This document shows positions 47,785 to 59,178 of a stretch of 64,000 nt of DNA, piece by piece. Numbering within the stretch: position 1 is the first letter of the stretch; the number at the start of each line of letters is the position of its first letter. The position numbers were made by a program, and so were the translations under genes. The stretch is from Burkholderiaceae bacterium. GTDB lineage: Bacteria > Pseudomonadota > Gammaproteobacteria > Burkholderiales > Burkholderiaceae. The stretch spans positions 62,001 to 126,000 of the forward strand of contig CANFOL010000001.1 in assembly GCA_947448695.1 (NCBI GenBank), read 5' to 3'. The notes below the pieces were generated by a model. It ran no database searches and was not told where the DNA came from. It saw nothing but the letters and a program-made list of their open reading frames with translations.

Positions 47785-48456
47785 ATGATTAATAAAATTT
47801 TAAGTAAGATGGAAGATGCCTTTAGTGGTCTAAAGGATGGTGCAACAATTATGATTGGTGGTTTCGGGGGATCTGGTATCCCCCATGATTTAATTGATTG
47901 CCTTGTTAAGCAAGATGCTAAGGAACTAGTCATTATCACGAATAATGCAGGAAGTGGAGAGACTGGGATAGCTGCTTTGTTAAAGGAGCGTCGGGTAAGA
48001 AAAATTATTTGCTCATATCCTCGAATGGCTGACTCTCACCATTTTGAAACTCTTTATCGATCAAAACAAATCGAGTTAGAGTTAGTTCCTCAGGGAAATC
48101 TTGCAGAGCGAATTCGTGCTCAAGGTGCTGGATTAGGTGGTTTTTTCACTCAAACAGCTTATGGAACTCTATTGGCCCAAGGTAAAGAAACACGACTGAT
48201 TAATGGTAAAAATTATGTCTTTGAGACACCCTTAGCCGCTGATTTTGCTCTTATTAGAGCTTTGCGCGCGGACCGTTATGGAAACTTGGTATATCGTAAA
48301 GCAGCTCGTAATTTTGGTCCAGTCATGGCAATGGCCGCCACTACAACAATTGCGCAGGTCCATGAAGTTGTTGAGATTGGCGAGATTGACCCTGAGACGG
48401 TAGTCACACCAGGAATTTTTGTTAAACATGTCGCACTAGTTAGAGGTGACGCATGA
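47785..48456 (+). CDS. pcaI: 3-oxoacid (3-oxoadipate) CoA-transferase subunit A
   Basis: LKDGATIMIGGFGGSGIPHDLIDCL; GAGLGGFFTQTAYGT. Confidence 0.88.
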   Translation: MINKILSKMEDAFSGLKDGATIMIGGFGGSGIPHDLIDCLVKQDAKELVIITNNAGSGETGIAALLKERRVRKIICSYPRMADSHHFETLYRSKQIELELVPQGNLAERIRAQGAGLGGFFTQTAYGTLLAQGKETRLINGKNYVFETPLAADFALIRALRADRYGNLVYRKAARNFGPVMAMAATTTIAQVHEVVEIGEIDPETVVTPGIFVKHVALVRGDA

Positions 48457-49109
48457 GTCAAAATAATTTAAAGCCCATTACAAGAAATGAGATTGCCCAG
48501 AAAATAGCTCTTCATATTGAGGAGGGGGCTTATGTCAATCTCGGTATTGGAATGCCTACATTGGTAGCCAACTATTTGCCTGATGATAAAGAAATCTTTT
48601 TACATTCCGAAAATGGGATTTTGGGTATGGGGCCTGCTCCAGAAAAAGGGCAGGAGGATTGGGACTTAATCAATGCGGGTAAACAGCCTGTAACCCTTGA
48701 ACCTGGAGGAGCATTTTTTCATCAGGCGGATTCTTTTGCAATGATGCGTGGTGGTCACTTAGATATTTGTGTACTTGGGGCTTTTCAAGTTTCACAAACT
48801 GGCGACTTGGCAAGTTGGCACACTGGAGAGGTTGATGCTATTCCTGCTGTAGGTGGTGCAATGGATCTTGCAGTAGGAGCCAAAAAAACCTTTGTCATGA
48901 TGGAACATCAAACAAAAGATGGGGTTAGTAAGTTAGTCGAGAAATGTACCTATCCATTAACTGGAGTAGCTTGCGTAGCAATGGTATTTACAGATCTTGG
49001 TATTTTTGAAATTACCCCTAAGGGGTTTTTAGTCAAAGAGTTATTTAATGGCATGAGTTTAGAAACTGTTCAAGCTGTTACTAAAGCTCAATTAATTATA
49101 GGAAATTGA
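48453..49109 (+). CDS. pcaJ: 3-oxoacid (3-oxoadipate) CoA-transferase subunit B
   Basis: GAYVNLGIGMPTLVANYLPDDKEIFLHSENGILGMGPAPEKG; GGHLDICVLGAFQVSQTGDLASWHTGEVDAIPAVGGAMDLA. Confidence 0.88.
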   Translation: MSQNNLKPITRNEIAQKIALHIEEGAYVNLGIGMPTLVANYLPDDKEIFLHSENGILGMGPAPEKGQEDWDLINAGKQPVTLEPGGAFFHQADSFAMMRGGHLDICVLGAFQVSQTGDLASWHTGEVDAIPAVGGAMDLAVGAKKTFVMMEHQTKDGVSKLVEKCTYPLTGVACVAMVFTDLGIFEITPKGFLVKELFNGMSLETVQAVTKAQLIIGN

Positions 49110-49110
49110 A

Positions 49111-50325
49111 ATGTCAAATGTAATACCTGTTGCTTATATTTGTGATGCCGTTAGAACACCGATTGGTCGCTATGGTGGCATCTTATCTAGTATTCGTACT
49201 GACGATTTAGGCGCTTTGCCGATCAAAGCTCTGATGGCCAGAAATCCATCGGTAGATTGGACAAAGTTAGATGAAGTAGTTTATGGTAATGCCAATCAAG
49301 CGGGTGAAGATAATCGTAATGTTGCCCATATGAGTTCATTATTAGCAGGATTACCTATTGAAGTTCCAGGCTCAACTGTCAATCGTTTATGTGGATCGGG
49401 AATGGATGCTATAGGTGTTGTAGCACGTGCGATTGCTTCCGGACAAATACAGATGGGCATAGCAGGTGGGGTTGAGAGTATGAGTCGTGCGCCATTTGTG
49501 ATGCCAAAAGCTGAAACTGCCTTTTCTAGAAATAATGCGGTTTATGACACAACAATCGGATGGCGTTTTGTTAATCCATTGATGAAAAAAATGTATGGTG
49601 TTGACTCGATGCCAGAGACTGCACAAAACGTCGCTGATGACTACTCTGTATCTCGTGCTGATCAAGATGCATTTGCTTTAAGAAGTCAGGAAAAAGCTTT
49701 AGCCTCACAAAATAATGGACGTTTAGGTAAAGAAATCATACCTGTCAATATTACATCCAAAAAAGGTGAGGTTTTTACTTTTCTATTAGATGAACATCCA
49801 CGTTCAACAAGCATTGAAGCTTTACAAAAATTAAAGCCTATTGTTCGACCTGATGGTAGTGTTACTGCGGGTAATTCATCGGGTGTCAATGATGGGGCAT
49901 GCGCTGTTTTGATTGCATCTGAACAAGCAATGAATCAATATCAATTAAAACCACGAGCAAAAATTTTAGGTATGGCTACTGCAGGAGTGCCCCCAAGGAT
50001 TATGGGGATTGGTCCTGCACCGGCGAGTAAAAAATTATTAGCGCAGTTAGGAATGACCATTGATCAGGTTGATGTCATTGAACTTAATGAAGCATTTGCA
50101 GCACAAGGAATTGCGACGCTTCGGGAACTAGGCGTTGCAGATGACGATGCGCGAGTAAATCCAAATGGTGGCGCTATTGCACTTGGACATCCTTTAGGTA
50201 TGAGCGGCGCTAGATTAGTGACTACAGCCCTTTATGAGTTAGAACATCGTCAGGGACGTTATGCCCTCTGTACGATGTGCATTGGTGTAGGGCAGGGTAT
50301 TGCGATGATGATTGAACGGGTTTAA
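49111..50325 (+). CDS. pcaF: 3-oxoadipyl-CoA thiolase
   Basis: [82 protein letters not shown]. Confidence 0.92.
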   Translation: MSNVIPVAYICDAVRTPIGRYGGILSSIRTDDLGALPIKALMARNPSVDWTKLDEVVYGNANQAGEDNRNVAHMSSLLAGLPIEVPGSTVNRLCGSGMDAIGVVARAIASGQIQMGIAGGVESMSRAPFVMPKAETAFSRNNAVYDTTIGWRFVNPLMKKMYGVDSMPETAQNVADDYSVSRADQDAFALRSQEKALASQNNGRLGKEIIPVNITSKKGEVFTFLLDEHPRSTSIEALQKLKPIVRPDGSVTAGNSSGVNDGACAVLIASEQAMNQYQLKPRAKILGMATAGVPPRIMGIGPAPASKKLLAQLGMTIDQVDVIELNEAFAAQGIATLRELGVADDDARVNPNGGAIALGHPLGMSGARLVTTALYELEHRQGRYALCTMCIGVGQGIAMMIERV

Positions 50326-50341
50326 ATAGACCTTTGATGTC

Positions 50342-51040
50342 ATGGTAAAACAAAATGTGAGCACCATTGTTGATGAAGTGATTCGAACCAGAAAATCTGT
50401 CCGATCCTTTTTACCAACATCGATACCCAATCAAACCGTTTTAGATATTATCGAAGTTGCAGGGAGAGCTCCTTCGGGATCCAACATACAACCATGGAAA
50501 GTTTATGTGATTGAAGGCGCTGCCAAAGAGCGACTTTCTGATTCTGTGAAGGCCGTATTCAATGACCCTGTCTTACGGTCTTTACATCGTCCAGAATATA
50601 TTTATTATCCTAAAAACTGGGTTGAGCCATTTTTATCTAGACGTCGTAAAGTTGGTTTTGATTTATATAAATTAGTGGGTATTGCTCGTGGTGAAAATCA
50701 AAAGATGCATGAACAACATGCGAGAAATTTTGATTTTTTTGGCGCTCCAACCATATTGTTTTTCTCCATACCAAGAATGATGGAGCAGGGTAGTTGGTTA
50801 GATTACGGAATGTTTTTACAAAACATTATGATTGCAGCGAATGGCCGTGGAATTGGTTCTTGCCCTCAAGCTGCTTTTATTTCTTATCACAAAATCGTCG
50901 CAGAGCACCTTGGCTTTGCTGAGGATGAACAATTGGTCTGTTGTATATCACTAGGTTACGAAAATACACAAGCTCCAGAAAATCAACTCCTCACGGAACG
51001 TATCCCTGTTCAGGAATACGTTCGATTTGTACAAAACTAA
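50342..51040 (+). CDS. nitroreductase-family protein
   Basis: RTRKSVRSFLPTSIPNQTVLDIIEVAGRAPSGSNIQPWKVYVIEG; LQNIMIAANGRGIGSCPQAAF. Confidence 0.9.
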   Translation: MVKQNVSTIVDEVIRTRKSVRSFLPTSIPNQTVLDIIEVAGRAPSGSNIQPWKVYVIEGAAKERLSDSVKAVFNDPVLRSLHRPEYIYYPKNWVEPFLSRRRKVGFDLYKLVGIARGENQKMHEQHARNFDFFGAPTILFFSIPRMMEQGSWLDYGMFLQNIMIAANGRGIGSCPQAAFISYHKIVAEHLGFAEDEQLVCCISLGYENTQAPENQLLTERIPVQEYVRFVQN

Positions 51041-51041
51041 G

Positions 51042-52367
51042 TTATTTCTTTTTCAAGGCTTGTTCGTCAAGACTTTTTAATAAAGCCATTTTTTCTTTAA
51101 TTTGAATTTCTAACCCGCGATCTGTAGGTAAGTACCATTGTGGATTTTTCATGCCTTCAGGTAAGTAGGATTCACCAGCGGCATAGGCATGTGGTTCATC
51201 ATGAGCATAGCGATACCGCTGTCCATAAGCTAAATTTTTCATTAACTGAGTTGGAGCATTTCGTAAGTGTAGAGGAACCTCTTGACTAGAGTCCTTTGCT
51301 ACATAATCTTTTGCAGCATTATAAGCGTTATAGGCAGAGTTGCTTTTTGCAGCCAGCGCTAAGTAAATTACCGCCTCACCCAAGGCTAATTCCCCTTCGG
51401 GAGAGCCTAATCTTTCATAGGTTTGTACGGCATCTAAACATATTTGAATAGCTCTAGGATCTGCAAGACCGATATCCTCCCAGGCCATACGAATGATTCT
51501 TCGACCTAAATATAATGGGTCAGCTCCACCATCGAACATTCGACATAGCCAATAAAGAGCAGCATCAGGATGAGATCCTCGCACGGATTTATGAAGTGCG
51601 GAAATTTGATCATAAAAATGTTCCCCACCTTTATCAAAGCGCCGTCCTTGAGATTGAAGTACTTGGTTTAGAAGGATTTGATCAATAAAAAAATGATCTT
51701 TATTTATTTGATTGGCGAGAGCTTGATCGATCGCGTTTAAAAATCTTCGACCATCACCATCAGCAAAATTAATTAAAATTTGTATTGCCTCCTCAGAAAC
51801 ATCCAAGGGTCGCTTAATTATTTCCGGAATATTTAGCAGTAAAGTTCTAAGATGCTTTTCTTCTAGGGGTTTTAAGACATAGGTATGAGCTCGAGACAAA
51901 AGTGCAGAGTTGACTTCGAAGGATGGATTTTCTGTTGTTGCGCCAATAAAAGTAAGAAGACCTGATTCAACAAATGGCAAAAGAGCATCTTGTTGCCCCT
52001 TATTGAAACGGTGAATTTCATCAACAAAGAGAATGGTTTTTTTCTGATATTGTTGTTCAATTTGTGATGCTTCCTCTACAGCTTGACGAATATCTTTCAC
52101 ACCAGCAAGAACAGCAGACAAAGCAATAAAGTGATAATCAAAAACGGATGCCATAAGTCGTGCAAGGCTGGTTTTTCCAACTCCAGGAGGACCCCATAAA
52201 ATCATGGAATGGATTTTTTTTGATTTAAATGCAATTTGTAATGACTTGTTTAATCCTAAAATATGCTCTTGGCCTACAACATCCTCAATTTTTTTTGGTC
52301 GCATGACTTCAGCCAAAGGTTTTTGGGGCCAAAGGTCTTTAGAATCCAGAGAAAAATGATTCAGCAT
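51042..52367 (-). CDS. rarA: replication-associated recombination protein A (RarA/MgsA; start re-assigned)
   Basis: [75 protein letters not shown]. Confidence 0.93.
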   Translation of the reverse strand: MLNHFSLDSKDLWPQKPLAEVMRPKKIEDVVGQEHILGLNKSLQIAFKSKKIHSMILWGPPGVGKTSLARLMASVFDYHFIALSAVLAGVKDIRQAVEEASQIEQQYQKKTILFVDEIHRFNKGQQDALLPFVESGLLTFIGATTENPSFEVNSALLSRAHTYVLKPLEEKHLRTLLLNIPEIIKRPLDVSEEAIQILINFADGDGRRFLNAIDQALANQINKDHFFIDQILLNQVLQSQGRRFDKGGEHFYDQISALHKSVRGSHPDAALYWLCRMFDGGADPLYLGRRIIRMAWEDIGLADPRAIQICLDAVQTYERLGSPEGELALGEAVIYLALAAKSNSAYNAYNAAKDYVAKDSSQEVPLHLRNAPTQLMKNLAYGQRYRYAHDEPHAYAAGESYLPEGMKNPQWYLPTDRGLEIQIKEKMALLKSLDEQALKKK

Positions 52368-52411
52368 GATGGATACTTTATTGAAATTTGAAATTGGAAG
52401 ATAATAATGCC

Positions 52412-53308
52412 ATGAATACATTATCCACAAGCCAACAAAGTTCTACTCATCCTGGTTATATTTTGACAATTATTTGTCCGGATCGACCAGGGATTGTCTA
52501 TGCGGTTACTCAATTTTTATTTGAACAACAATGCAATATTGCTGATTCTGCTCAATATACAGACCCTTTTTCAGGACGTTTTTTTATGCGTATTCATTTT
52601 GAGCAAATAGAAAAATCCTTAATACTTAGTCAAATAGAGCAGGATTTCTCAAGTATTCAGAATCGCTTTCAGATGGATGCCAAATTTTACAGTTTGTTGC
52701 AACTGCCACGTGTATTAATCATGGTTTCAAAATTTGGTCATTGCTTGAATGATCTATTATTTCGGACTAAATCTGGTAATTTGCCCATTGAGATTGCTGG
52801 TATTGGTTCTAATCATCATGATTTCAATGATTTGGCAAAGTCATATCAAATCCCTTATCATTTTTTTCCAATTACTTCAGCTTTAGATGAACGTAAAAAT
52901 GATGTTGAGCAACAATTGCTTGAGCTCGTTGAAAAAGAAAGAATTGATTTGGTAGTCCTTGCGCGATATATGCAGATATTATCACCCAGATTGTGTGAGG
53001 CTTTAGCAGGAAAAGTCATCAATATTCACCATTCTTTCTTACCAAGTTTTAAAGGCGCTAAACCCTACTTGCAGGCTCATCAACGCGGCGTTAAATTGAT
53101 TGGCGCAACTGCGCATTACGTTACTACGGATTTAGATGAGGGACCTATTATTGAACAGGAGGTTTCGCGCGTCAATCATGCGATGACGCCAGATCAACTT
53201 ACTGCGATTGGTCGAGATGTAGAGTCCATGGCACTTGCTAGAGCAATTCAATGGCATGCCGAACACCGTATTTTATTGAATGGTAAAAGTACGGTGATAT
53301 TCCAATAG
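52412..53308 (+). CDS. purU: formyltetrahydrofolate deformylase (start re-assigned)
   Basis: N-terminal ACT domain (LTIICPDRPGIVYAVTQFLFEQQCNIADSAQY); LARYMQILSPRLCEALAGKVINIHHSFLPSFKGAKPYLQAHQRGVKLIGATAHYVT. Confidence 0.94.
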   Translation: MNTLSTSQQSSTHPGYILTIICPDRPGIVYAVTQFLFEQQCNIADSAQYTDPFSGRFFMRIHFEQIEKSLILSQIEQDFSSIQNRFQMDAKFYSLLQLPRVLIMVSKFGHCLNDLLFRTKSGNLPIEIAGIGSNHHDFNDLAKSYQIPYHFFPITSALDERKNDVEQQLLELVEKERIDLVVLARYMQILSPRLCEALAGKVINIHHSFLPSFKGAKPYLQAHQRGVKLIGATAHYVTTDLDEGPIIEQEVSRVNHAMTPDQLTAIGRDVESMALARAIQWHAEHRILLNGKSTVIFQ

Positions 53309-53316
53309 TTCGACAA

Positions 53317-54534
53317 TTACACGGATTTACCAAGCTCAATTTTGGCGATAGCTGAACGATGGACTTCATCTGGACCATCCGCTAAGCGCAGAATACGTTG
53401 CCAGGCGTAGTGATATGCGAGTTCAAAGTCTTGACTAACACCGGCACCGCCATGTGCTTGAATAGCCCAATCAATAATTTTCCCAGCCATATTTGGGGCA
53501 ATTACTTTAATCATTGCGATTTCTGCTTTAGCTACTTTATTCCCAGCGGTATCCATGGTGTGAGCTGTTTTAAGAGTTAATAGTCGAGCCTGGTCGATCA
53601 TGCAGCGTGATTCTGCGATGCGCTCATGCCAAACGCCTTGTTCAGAAATTGGCTTACCAAATGCTACACGTTCTTTTAAACGCTTGCACATGGATTCTAA
53701 AGCGCGTTCAGCAGCACCAATAGAGCGCATGCAATGGTGGATTCGACCAGGGCCTAAACGACCTTGTGCAATTTCAAAGCCACGACCTTCGCCAAGAAGG
53801 ATATTACTTGCAGGAACTCGTACTTGATCAAGAACGACTTCCATGTGTCCATGAGGAGCATCATCATAGCCAAAAATGGATAAGGGGCGAATCACACGAA
53901 TTCCGGGCGTATTTGCCGGAATAAGGATCATGGATTGTTGTGTATGGCGAGGGGCATCCGGATCTGTTTTGCCCATAACGATATAGATTGCACATCGTGG
54001 ATCCCCAGCACCTGATGACCACCATTTACGACCATTAACAATGTATTCATCACCATCTTTTTGAATACTGCATTGGATATTAGTCGCATCACTAGAAGCA
54101 ACATCTGGTTCAGTCATTAAAAAAGCTGACCGTATTGTTCCTTTTAAGAGTGGTTCTAGCCACATATCTTTTTGTGCTTCGGTACCATAACGTTCAATGG
54201 TTTCCATATTGCCGGTATCTGGTGCATTGCAATTAAAAACCTCAGGGGCAATATGAGAGCGCCCCATAATTTCGCATAAAGGGGCATATTCAAGATTATT
54301 GAGTCCCTCAGGAGCGCGGTTAGAGCGTGGGAGAAATAAATTCCAAAGTCCCGCAGCTTGGGCTTTGGGTTTTAATTCTTCAATCAACTGTGTTGGGACC
54401 CAAGCATTTCCAGCTTTACGATTAGTAGCAACTTCTTCATAAAAGCGATGCTCATTTGGATAAATATGTTCATTCATGAAACTTAACAAACGCTGTCTTA
54501 ATTCTTCTACTTTGCTTGAATATGTAAAATCCAC
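53317..54534 (-). CDS. acyl-CoA dehydrogenase-family protein
   Basis: [86 protein letters not shown]. Confidence 0.92.
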   Translation of the reverse strand: MDFTYSSKVEELRQRLLSFMNEHIYPNEHRFYEEVATNRKAGNAWVPTQLIEELKPKAQAAGLWNLFLPRSNRAPEGLNNLEYAPLCEIMGRSHIAPEVFNCNAPDTGNMETIERYGTEAQKDMWLEPLLKGTIRSAFLMTEPDVASSDATNIQCSIQKDGDEYIVNGRKWWSSGAGDPRCAIYIVMGKTDPDAPRHTQQSMILIPANTPGIRVIRPLSIFGYDDAPHGHMEVVLDQVRVPASNILLGEGRGFEIAQGRLGPGRIHHCMRSIGAAERALESMCKRLKERVAFGKPISEQGVWHERIAESRCMIDQARLLTLKTAHTMDTAGNKVAKAEIAMIKVIAPNMAGKIIDWAIQAHGGAGVSQDFELAYHYAWQRILRLADGPDEVHRSAIAKIELGKSV

Positions 54535-54666
54535 AAATTTCCCCTCATGTCAATTGAATAATTGTAAACTGATAGTTCTTTGCCATCACGAATCATTTTT
54601 TTACTATGAATGATACGAAAGTATTGGTATAAATATAATTAACCTAATTACATTATTATTCAAAGT

Positions 54667-55443
54667 ATGTTGATCATCTTATCTCCAGCAAAGACCTTAG
54701 ATTTCGATGAGTATGAATTGTCTTTGCCAAACACATTGCCTGAGTTTATTCCTGAGGCGAGCCAATTAATTACCGAGTTAAAAAAATTCTCTACCCAAGA
54801 CATCGCTAGCTTGATGTCTTTATCTGACAAATTGGCAGCATTAAATGCGGCGAGGTATTCTAGTTGGAGCAAAACATTTACAAATAAAAACAGTAAGGCT
54901 GCCTTATTCGCCTTTAATGGGGATGTTTATGAAGGTTTAGACGCCAAATCTTTAAATAAAAAGCAATTAGAGTTTGCCCAAAATCATTTACGAATCCTGT
55001 CAGGTTTATATGGGGTATTAAAACCCCTAGATTTGATGCAGCCCTACCGTTTAGAGATGGGTACTCGTTTAGAAAATAAAAAAGGGATTGATTTGTATCA
55101 TTTTTGGGGCTCAAAAATAACTAAAGCAATTCAAGCAGAATTAGCATCGCATCAAAAGCCCATGGTACTTAACTTGGCATCTGATGAGTATTTCAAAGCA
55201 ATTCAAGCTAAGGAACTAGGTTATCCCGTGATTTCACCAGTATTTCAGGATGAAAAAGATGGAAAGTTTAAGATCATATCTTTTTATGCAAAGCGTGCTA
55301 GGGGATTAATGGCACGCTATGTGATTCAAAATGCAATACAGGAGCCTATAAAATTAAAACATTTTGATCTTGAGGGCTATCAGTATGTTGAATCCTTGTC
55401 CAAACTTCATCAGCCTGTTTTTCAGAGAAAGCAACAAAAATAA
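54667..55443 (+). CDS. yaaA: YaaA-family peroxide stress protein
   Basis: MLIILSPAKTLDFDEY; LSGLYGVLKPLDLMQPYRLEMGTRL; YAKRARGLMARYVI. Confidence 0.94.
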   Translation: MLIILSPAKTLDFDEYELSLPNTLPEFIPEASQLITELKKFSTQDIASLMSLSDKLAALNAARYSSWSKTFTNKNSKAALFAFNGDVYEGLDAKSLNKKQLEFAQNHLRILSGLYGVLKPLDLMQPYRLEMGTRLENKKGIDLYHFWGSKITKAIQAELASHQKPMVLNLASDEYFKAIQAKELGYPVISPVFQDEKDGKFKIISFYAKRARGLMARYVIQNAIQEPIKLKHFDLEGYQYVESLSKLHQPVFQRKQQK

Positions 55444-56684
55444 TGCCTATCTCAAAACCTTCTATTAAAACGGCTTTATCGACACGATTGCCCGCGAAGT
55501 CAAGAAACTCCCCTGAGGTTGAAAAATTAGTCTCTGAGGCATTAGCTCTTGCTGCTTCAGGAAGTAAGGTGGAAGATAGTTTTTGGGAAAAAAAAATATT
55601 TACTCGCCTTAATCGCTTATTGGGTAATCAAAATCAAGCGGTATTGGATGCTGCATTAGATCAAACATTTAAATCTCAAACAGCTGCATTTGAAATACTT
55701 GCTGATGCTATTGAAACAGCTTCTGAATCTTTGGTTTATGAATTCGAGGGTAAGTGTTATGAAGTTCTATTGATAGCTATACCAATGATTGCACAAACTC
55801 GTTATGCAATTCCATCGGGTCTGATAAGAACAGATTTAGTAGCAGAAACGGTTGAGTATTTGAAAGAGTTTATTTTTTCAAAACAAATTCATTTATCGAT
55901 TGCTCCTTGGTTGTATAGTATTGATCAAATTCCTCAATCGCATAGTCAAACCCGTATGCTGTTGGAAAAAATGGCGAAATCAGCCGTTGAGCAATCAGAT
56001 ATTGTTTACCAATTAAAAGAAATGCCTGAAACCGTGCCTGTTCTAGCTGACCCTAGATTTATTCTGTGTGCAGTCGCTGCAGAAATTAGTCAACCTATGT
56101 TTATTTGGCAAGCTGAAGAGCCGATTCGTTTAGAAAGAGGTATAGCACTTAAAGAATGGCAAGCTGCGATGCACTCGGTCATGACTGAATTATTGCCTGG
56201 TTGTGAGTTTGAGATTTTGTTGCCTGATGCTTTTTTTACTAATTGTCGGGAAGCAGATAAGCGCGTAAGGCCTCTCAGCTTATCTGCGGCAGTGAATTAT
56301 TTGGAGTCTTCACTTGGCGTTACGCCCGCGGAACTATCCTGTGTCGTTGCGCCATTTGGTAACGAGATTACAGATGAGTTTCGAATTTCCTTTGCGATTA
56401 AGGGGCATCCCGAAATTATTTATGGAGTGGTTTGGCCTTTGTATGACCGTGAAACGGTTTCCATGGATGACATTGAGAATGGCAATGAAGGTAATACGAC
56501 CATTGAACTGATTTCGGATACGCTTCATCTAGCTGGGGTAGGTGATGTATTTAAACATGCTATGTTGTTTACTCCTGAGATGTGCGAAGACTGTGGCGTA
56601 CCTTTATTCCCCAATCGATCTGCCGAAGTAGTGCATGCTGAAATGCCTGAGGACACTCCAGCACAACAGTTGTTATTTCATTAA
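55443..56684 (+). CDS. DUF2863-family protein (betaproteobacterial unknown function)
   Basis: EVEKLVSEALALAASGSKVEDSFWEKKIFTRLNRLL...FEGKCYEVLLIAIPMIAQTRYAIPSGLI; start overlaps the yaaA stop (TAATG). Confidence 0.7.
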   Translation: MPISKPSIKTALSTRLPAKSRNSPEVEKLVSEALALAASGSKVEDSFWEKKIFTRLNRLLGNQNQAVLDAALDQTFKSQTAAFEILADAIETASESLVYEFEGKCYEVLLIAIPMIAQTRYAIPSGLIRTDLVAETVEYLKEFIFSKQIHLSIAPWLYSIDQIPQSHSQTRMLLEKMAKSAVEQSDIVYQLKEMPETVPVLADPRFILCAVAAEISQPMFIWQAEEPIRLERGIALKEWQAAMHSVMTELLPGCEFEILLPDAFFTNCREADKRVRPLSLSAAVNYLESSLGVTPAELSCVVAPFGNEITDEFRISFAIKGHPEIIYGVVWPLYDRETVSMDDIENGNEGNTTIELISDTLHLAGVGDVFKHAMLFTPEMCEDCGVPLFPNRSAEVVHAEMPEDTPAQQLLFH

Positions 56685-57164
56685 ATCCACTTCTTTAGAT
56701 TTATCGACGACCGCCAAATTAGGGTGGTTACAGTAGTCCAGTAAACGTTGTCCAGCCTTGCTATCAAATAGCATCGCTTTTCCTGGAATAATGATCCAAT
56801 CCATACGGTGAACAATATCTGAGAATCGAGAAACGCCATTGAGAGCTTCGATACCATTCATCGTATAAAGTTTTTTATTGTGAAGAAATAAATATTGACT
56901 ACCAGATTGCGCTGTTTTCACTTTGACATTGTTTTCGCAAGTCCAAACAGTTTCATTGCCAGATTTGAGCATATTAAATTTCTTCTCATCCTCAGAAGAG
57001 GCTACTGAGGTTGAGCTTTTAGTGGTATTTGTCTTTTGGGCGTGTGCATCTGATTGATATGTCAGAAAAAAGACCCATAAAGATATACCCACAATAAAAA
57101 AGCGGATGCCCTTATATAGCCAGTGGTTATTATTTTTTTGCAAATGAAATAAATATTCAAGCAT
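56673..57164 (-). CDS. hypothetical protein with N-terminal TM/signal segment
   Basis: 163 aa; FFIVGISLWVFFLTYQSDAHAQ; no recognised domain. Confidence 0.55.
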   Translation of the reverse strand: MLEYLFHLQKNNNHWLYKGIRFFIVGISLWVFFLTYQSDAHAQKTNTTKSSTSVASSEDEKKFNMLKSGNETVWTCENNVKVKTAQSGSQYLFLHNKKLYTMNGIEALNGVSRFSDIVHRMDWIIIPGKAMLFDSKAGQRLLDYCNHPNLAVVDKSKEVDLMK

Positions 57165-57166
57165 GA

Positions 57167-58141
57167 CTAATTAAACCAATCTAAAGAGTTCAGCTGAGGG
57201 AAATTCTTCCCTGAATTTTTCGCACGTTGTAAAACCGCCCAGTAAAAACGATAACTTGCTCGATCATGAAGTTTACTTTCAAATTGTATTGGACCCCAAT
57301 TCGCATTTTGTGCTGCTTGAAGAATCTGAATTGCCTCCGCGACTTGGTGATTTTGTGGACTAAACACTTCCACGATAACAGGTATTTGGTTTGGATGAAT
57401 GCTCCATTTACGTGTATATCCAAATAAATCCTTAGCCTTTAGGCAATCATCCCGGATTCGAGCTAGGTCATGAATCTCTGTACAAACGTTATGTGATGGA
57501 ATGATTGCAAAACGGTGACATGACGCGGCAATGTCAAGCATGGCGCGTTGGATCAATGGGTGAGTAAATTGATCTACATTCATAGCACTTGCTGGGATAG
57601 CGCCATAATGAGCCGACACAAAATCCATTAAACCAAAGCTTAGACATTCAATTTGGGATAAGGAGGCGATGTGCATCGCATCGGCCAAAGATGTATGGGT
57701 TTCAATGAGAACATGAATCGGAATCAGTGCTGTGACTTCATGTTGAGCCGCTTTGGAATTAATTTGTTCAATTAAATGACTGACTTGAACCGCTGATTCG
57801 ACTTTGGGAATAGTGATGTAGGCAAGGCGATTAGCACATTCCTTGATGAGTATTTCAATATCTTGCGTAAAATGCGGACTTTGAGGGTCATGTACGCGAA
57901 CTCCAACTCGACCAAATAGGTTTTCAGGGCCATTGATCAGACTTGCAACTAAATGCGCGTGATTCTCCTCTTCCCCAATTGGAGCACCATCTTCACAATC
58001 AAATGTGATATCAAAACAAGGCCCAAGCTCTTTTTGTAAAGCGAGGGCTTTTTTCATACGAATTTCAGTACCACAATAGTGATCGCAAACTGGTAAGGCT
58101 TTTGGGGCCTTACCTTCAAAAAGAACGTCTGATGGCTTCAT
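57167..58141 (-). CDS. HpcH/HpaI aldolase/citrate lyase-family CoA ester lyase
   Basis: CFDITFDCEDGAPIGEEENHA; RVGVRVHDPQSPHF; YITIPKVES; KWSIHPNQIPVI. Confidence 0.88.
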   Translation of the reverse strand: MKPSDVLFEGKAPKALPVCDHYCGTEIRMKKALALQKELGPCFDITFDCEDGAPIGEEENHAHLVASLINGPENLFGRVGVRVHDPQSPHFTQDIEILIKECANRLAYITIPKVESAVQVSHLIEQINSKAAQHEVTALIPIHVLIETHTSLADAMHIASLSQIECLSFGLMDFVSAHYGAIPASAMNVDQFTHPLIQRAMLDIAASCHRFAIIPSHNVCTEIHDLARIRDDCLKAKDLFGYTRKWSIHPNQIPVIVEVFSPQNHQVAEAIQILQAAQNANWGPIQFESKLHDRASYRFYWAVLQRAKNSGKNFPQLNSLDWFN

Positions 58142-58155
58142 CTATTTCCCTTTAA

Positions 58156-59142
58156 TTAAAGGAGATGCTTAACTCCGTCTTGTTCTTCTAATAGTTCTTT
58201 CAATGTGAAGTCCATACGTTCACGAGAAAAGTCATCCACTGGAAGATCTTTAATCACGGTATATTCACCATTTTCACAGATCACAGGGAATCCATACATG
58301 ACTTCGGCTGGGATACCGTAAGAGCCATCGGATGGAACACCCATCGTGACCCATTTACCATTTGTGCCGAGGTGCCAGTCATGAATATGATCAATCGCAG
58401 CATTCGCAGCAGATGCTGCAGAAGACAAACCACGTGCTTCAATAATGGCCCCACCACGTTTACCAACGGTTGGTAAGAATGTATTTTTATTCCATGCTTC
58501 ATCATTGATGATTGCTTTAATAGATTTTCCGCCCACTGTAGCAAAACGATAATCTGGATACATGGTAGGGCTGTGGTTACCCCAAACGACTAATTTTTCA
58601 ATATCGGCAACAGCTGCAGAAGATTTAGCAGCAAGTTGGGATAAAGCGCGATTGTGATCTAAACGTAACATGGCAGTAAAGTTTTTAGCTGGTAGATCTG
58701 GAGCAGACTTCATAGCAATGTAAGCATTCGTATTGGCTGGATTACCAACGACTAACGTTTTTACAGTTCTTTTTGCTACAGCATTTAAGGCTTTACCTTG
58801 AGCCGTAAAAATTTGGGCATTGGCTGAAAGCAAATCCTTTCTTTCCATACCAGGACCACGAGGACGAGCCCCGACGAGGACTGCAAAATCGATATCTTTA
58901 AATGCTGTCATTGGATCACCATGAGCAGTCATGCTTTGTAATAATGGGAAGGCGCAATCGTCGAGTTCCATCATCACGCCTTTTAGAGCATTTTGAGCTT
59001 TTTCATCAGGAATTTCTAATAACTGCAAAATAACTGGTTGATCTTTTCCTAACATATCGCCGTTTGCGATACGGAACAAAAGAGAGTATCCAATCTGACC
59101 GGCCGCTCCGGTGACTGCTACGCGCAGGGGTGCTTTTGACAT
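58156..59142 (-). CDS. mdh: malate dehydrogenase (start re-assigned)
   Basis: [75 protein letters not shown]. Confidence 0.96.
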   Translation of the reverse strand: MSKAPLRVAVTGAAGQIGYSLLFRIANGDMLGKDQPVILQLLEIPDEKAQNALKGVMMELDDCAFPLLQSMTAHGDPMTAFKDIDFAVLVGARPRGPGMERKDLLSANAQIFTAQGKALNAVAKRTVKTLVVGNPANTNAYIAMKSAPDLPAKNFTAMLRLDHNRALSQLAAKSSAAVADIEKLVVWGNHSPTMYPDYRFATVGGKSIKAIINDEAWNKNTFLPTVGKRGGAIIEARGLSSAASAANAAIDHIHDWHLGTNGKWVTMGVPSDGSYGIPAEVMYGFPVICENGEYTVIKDLPVDDFSRERMDFTLKELLEEQDGVKHLL

Positions 59143-59178
59143 AACTAGCTCCAAAATAATTAATAATAAAGGCTATCT

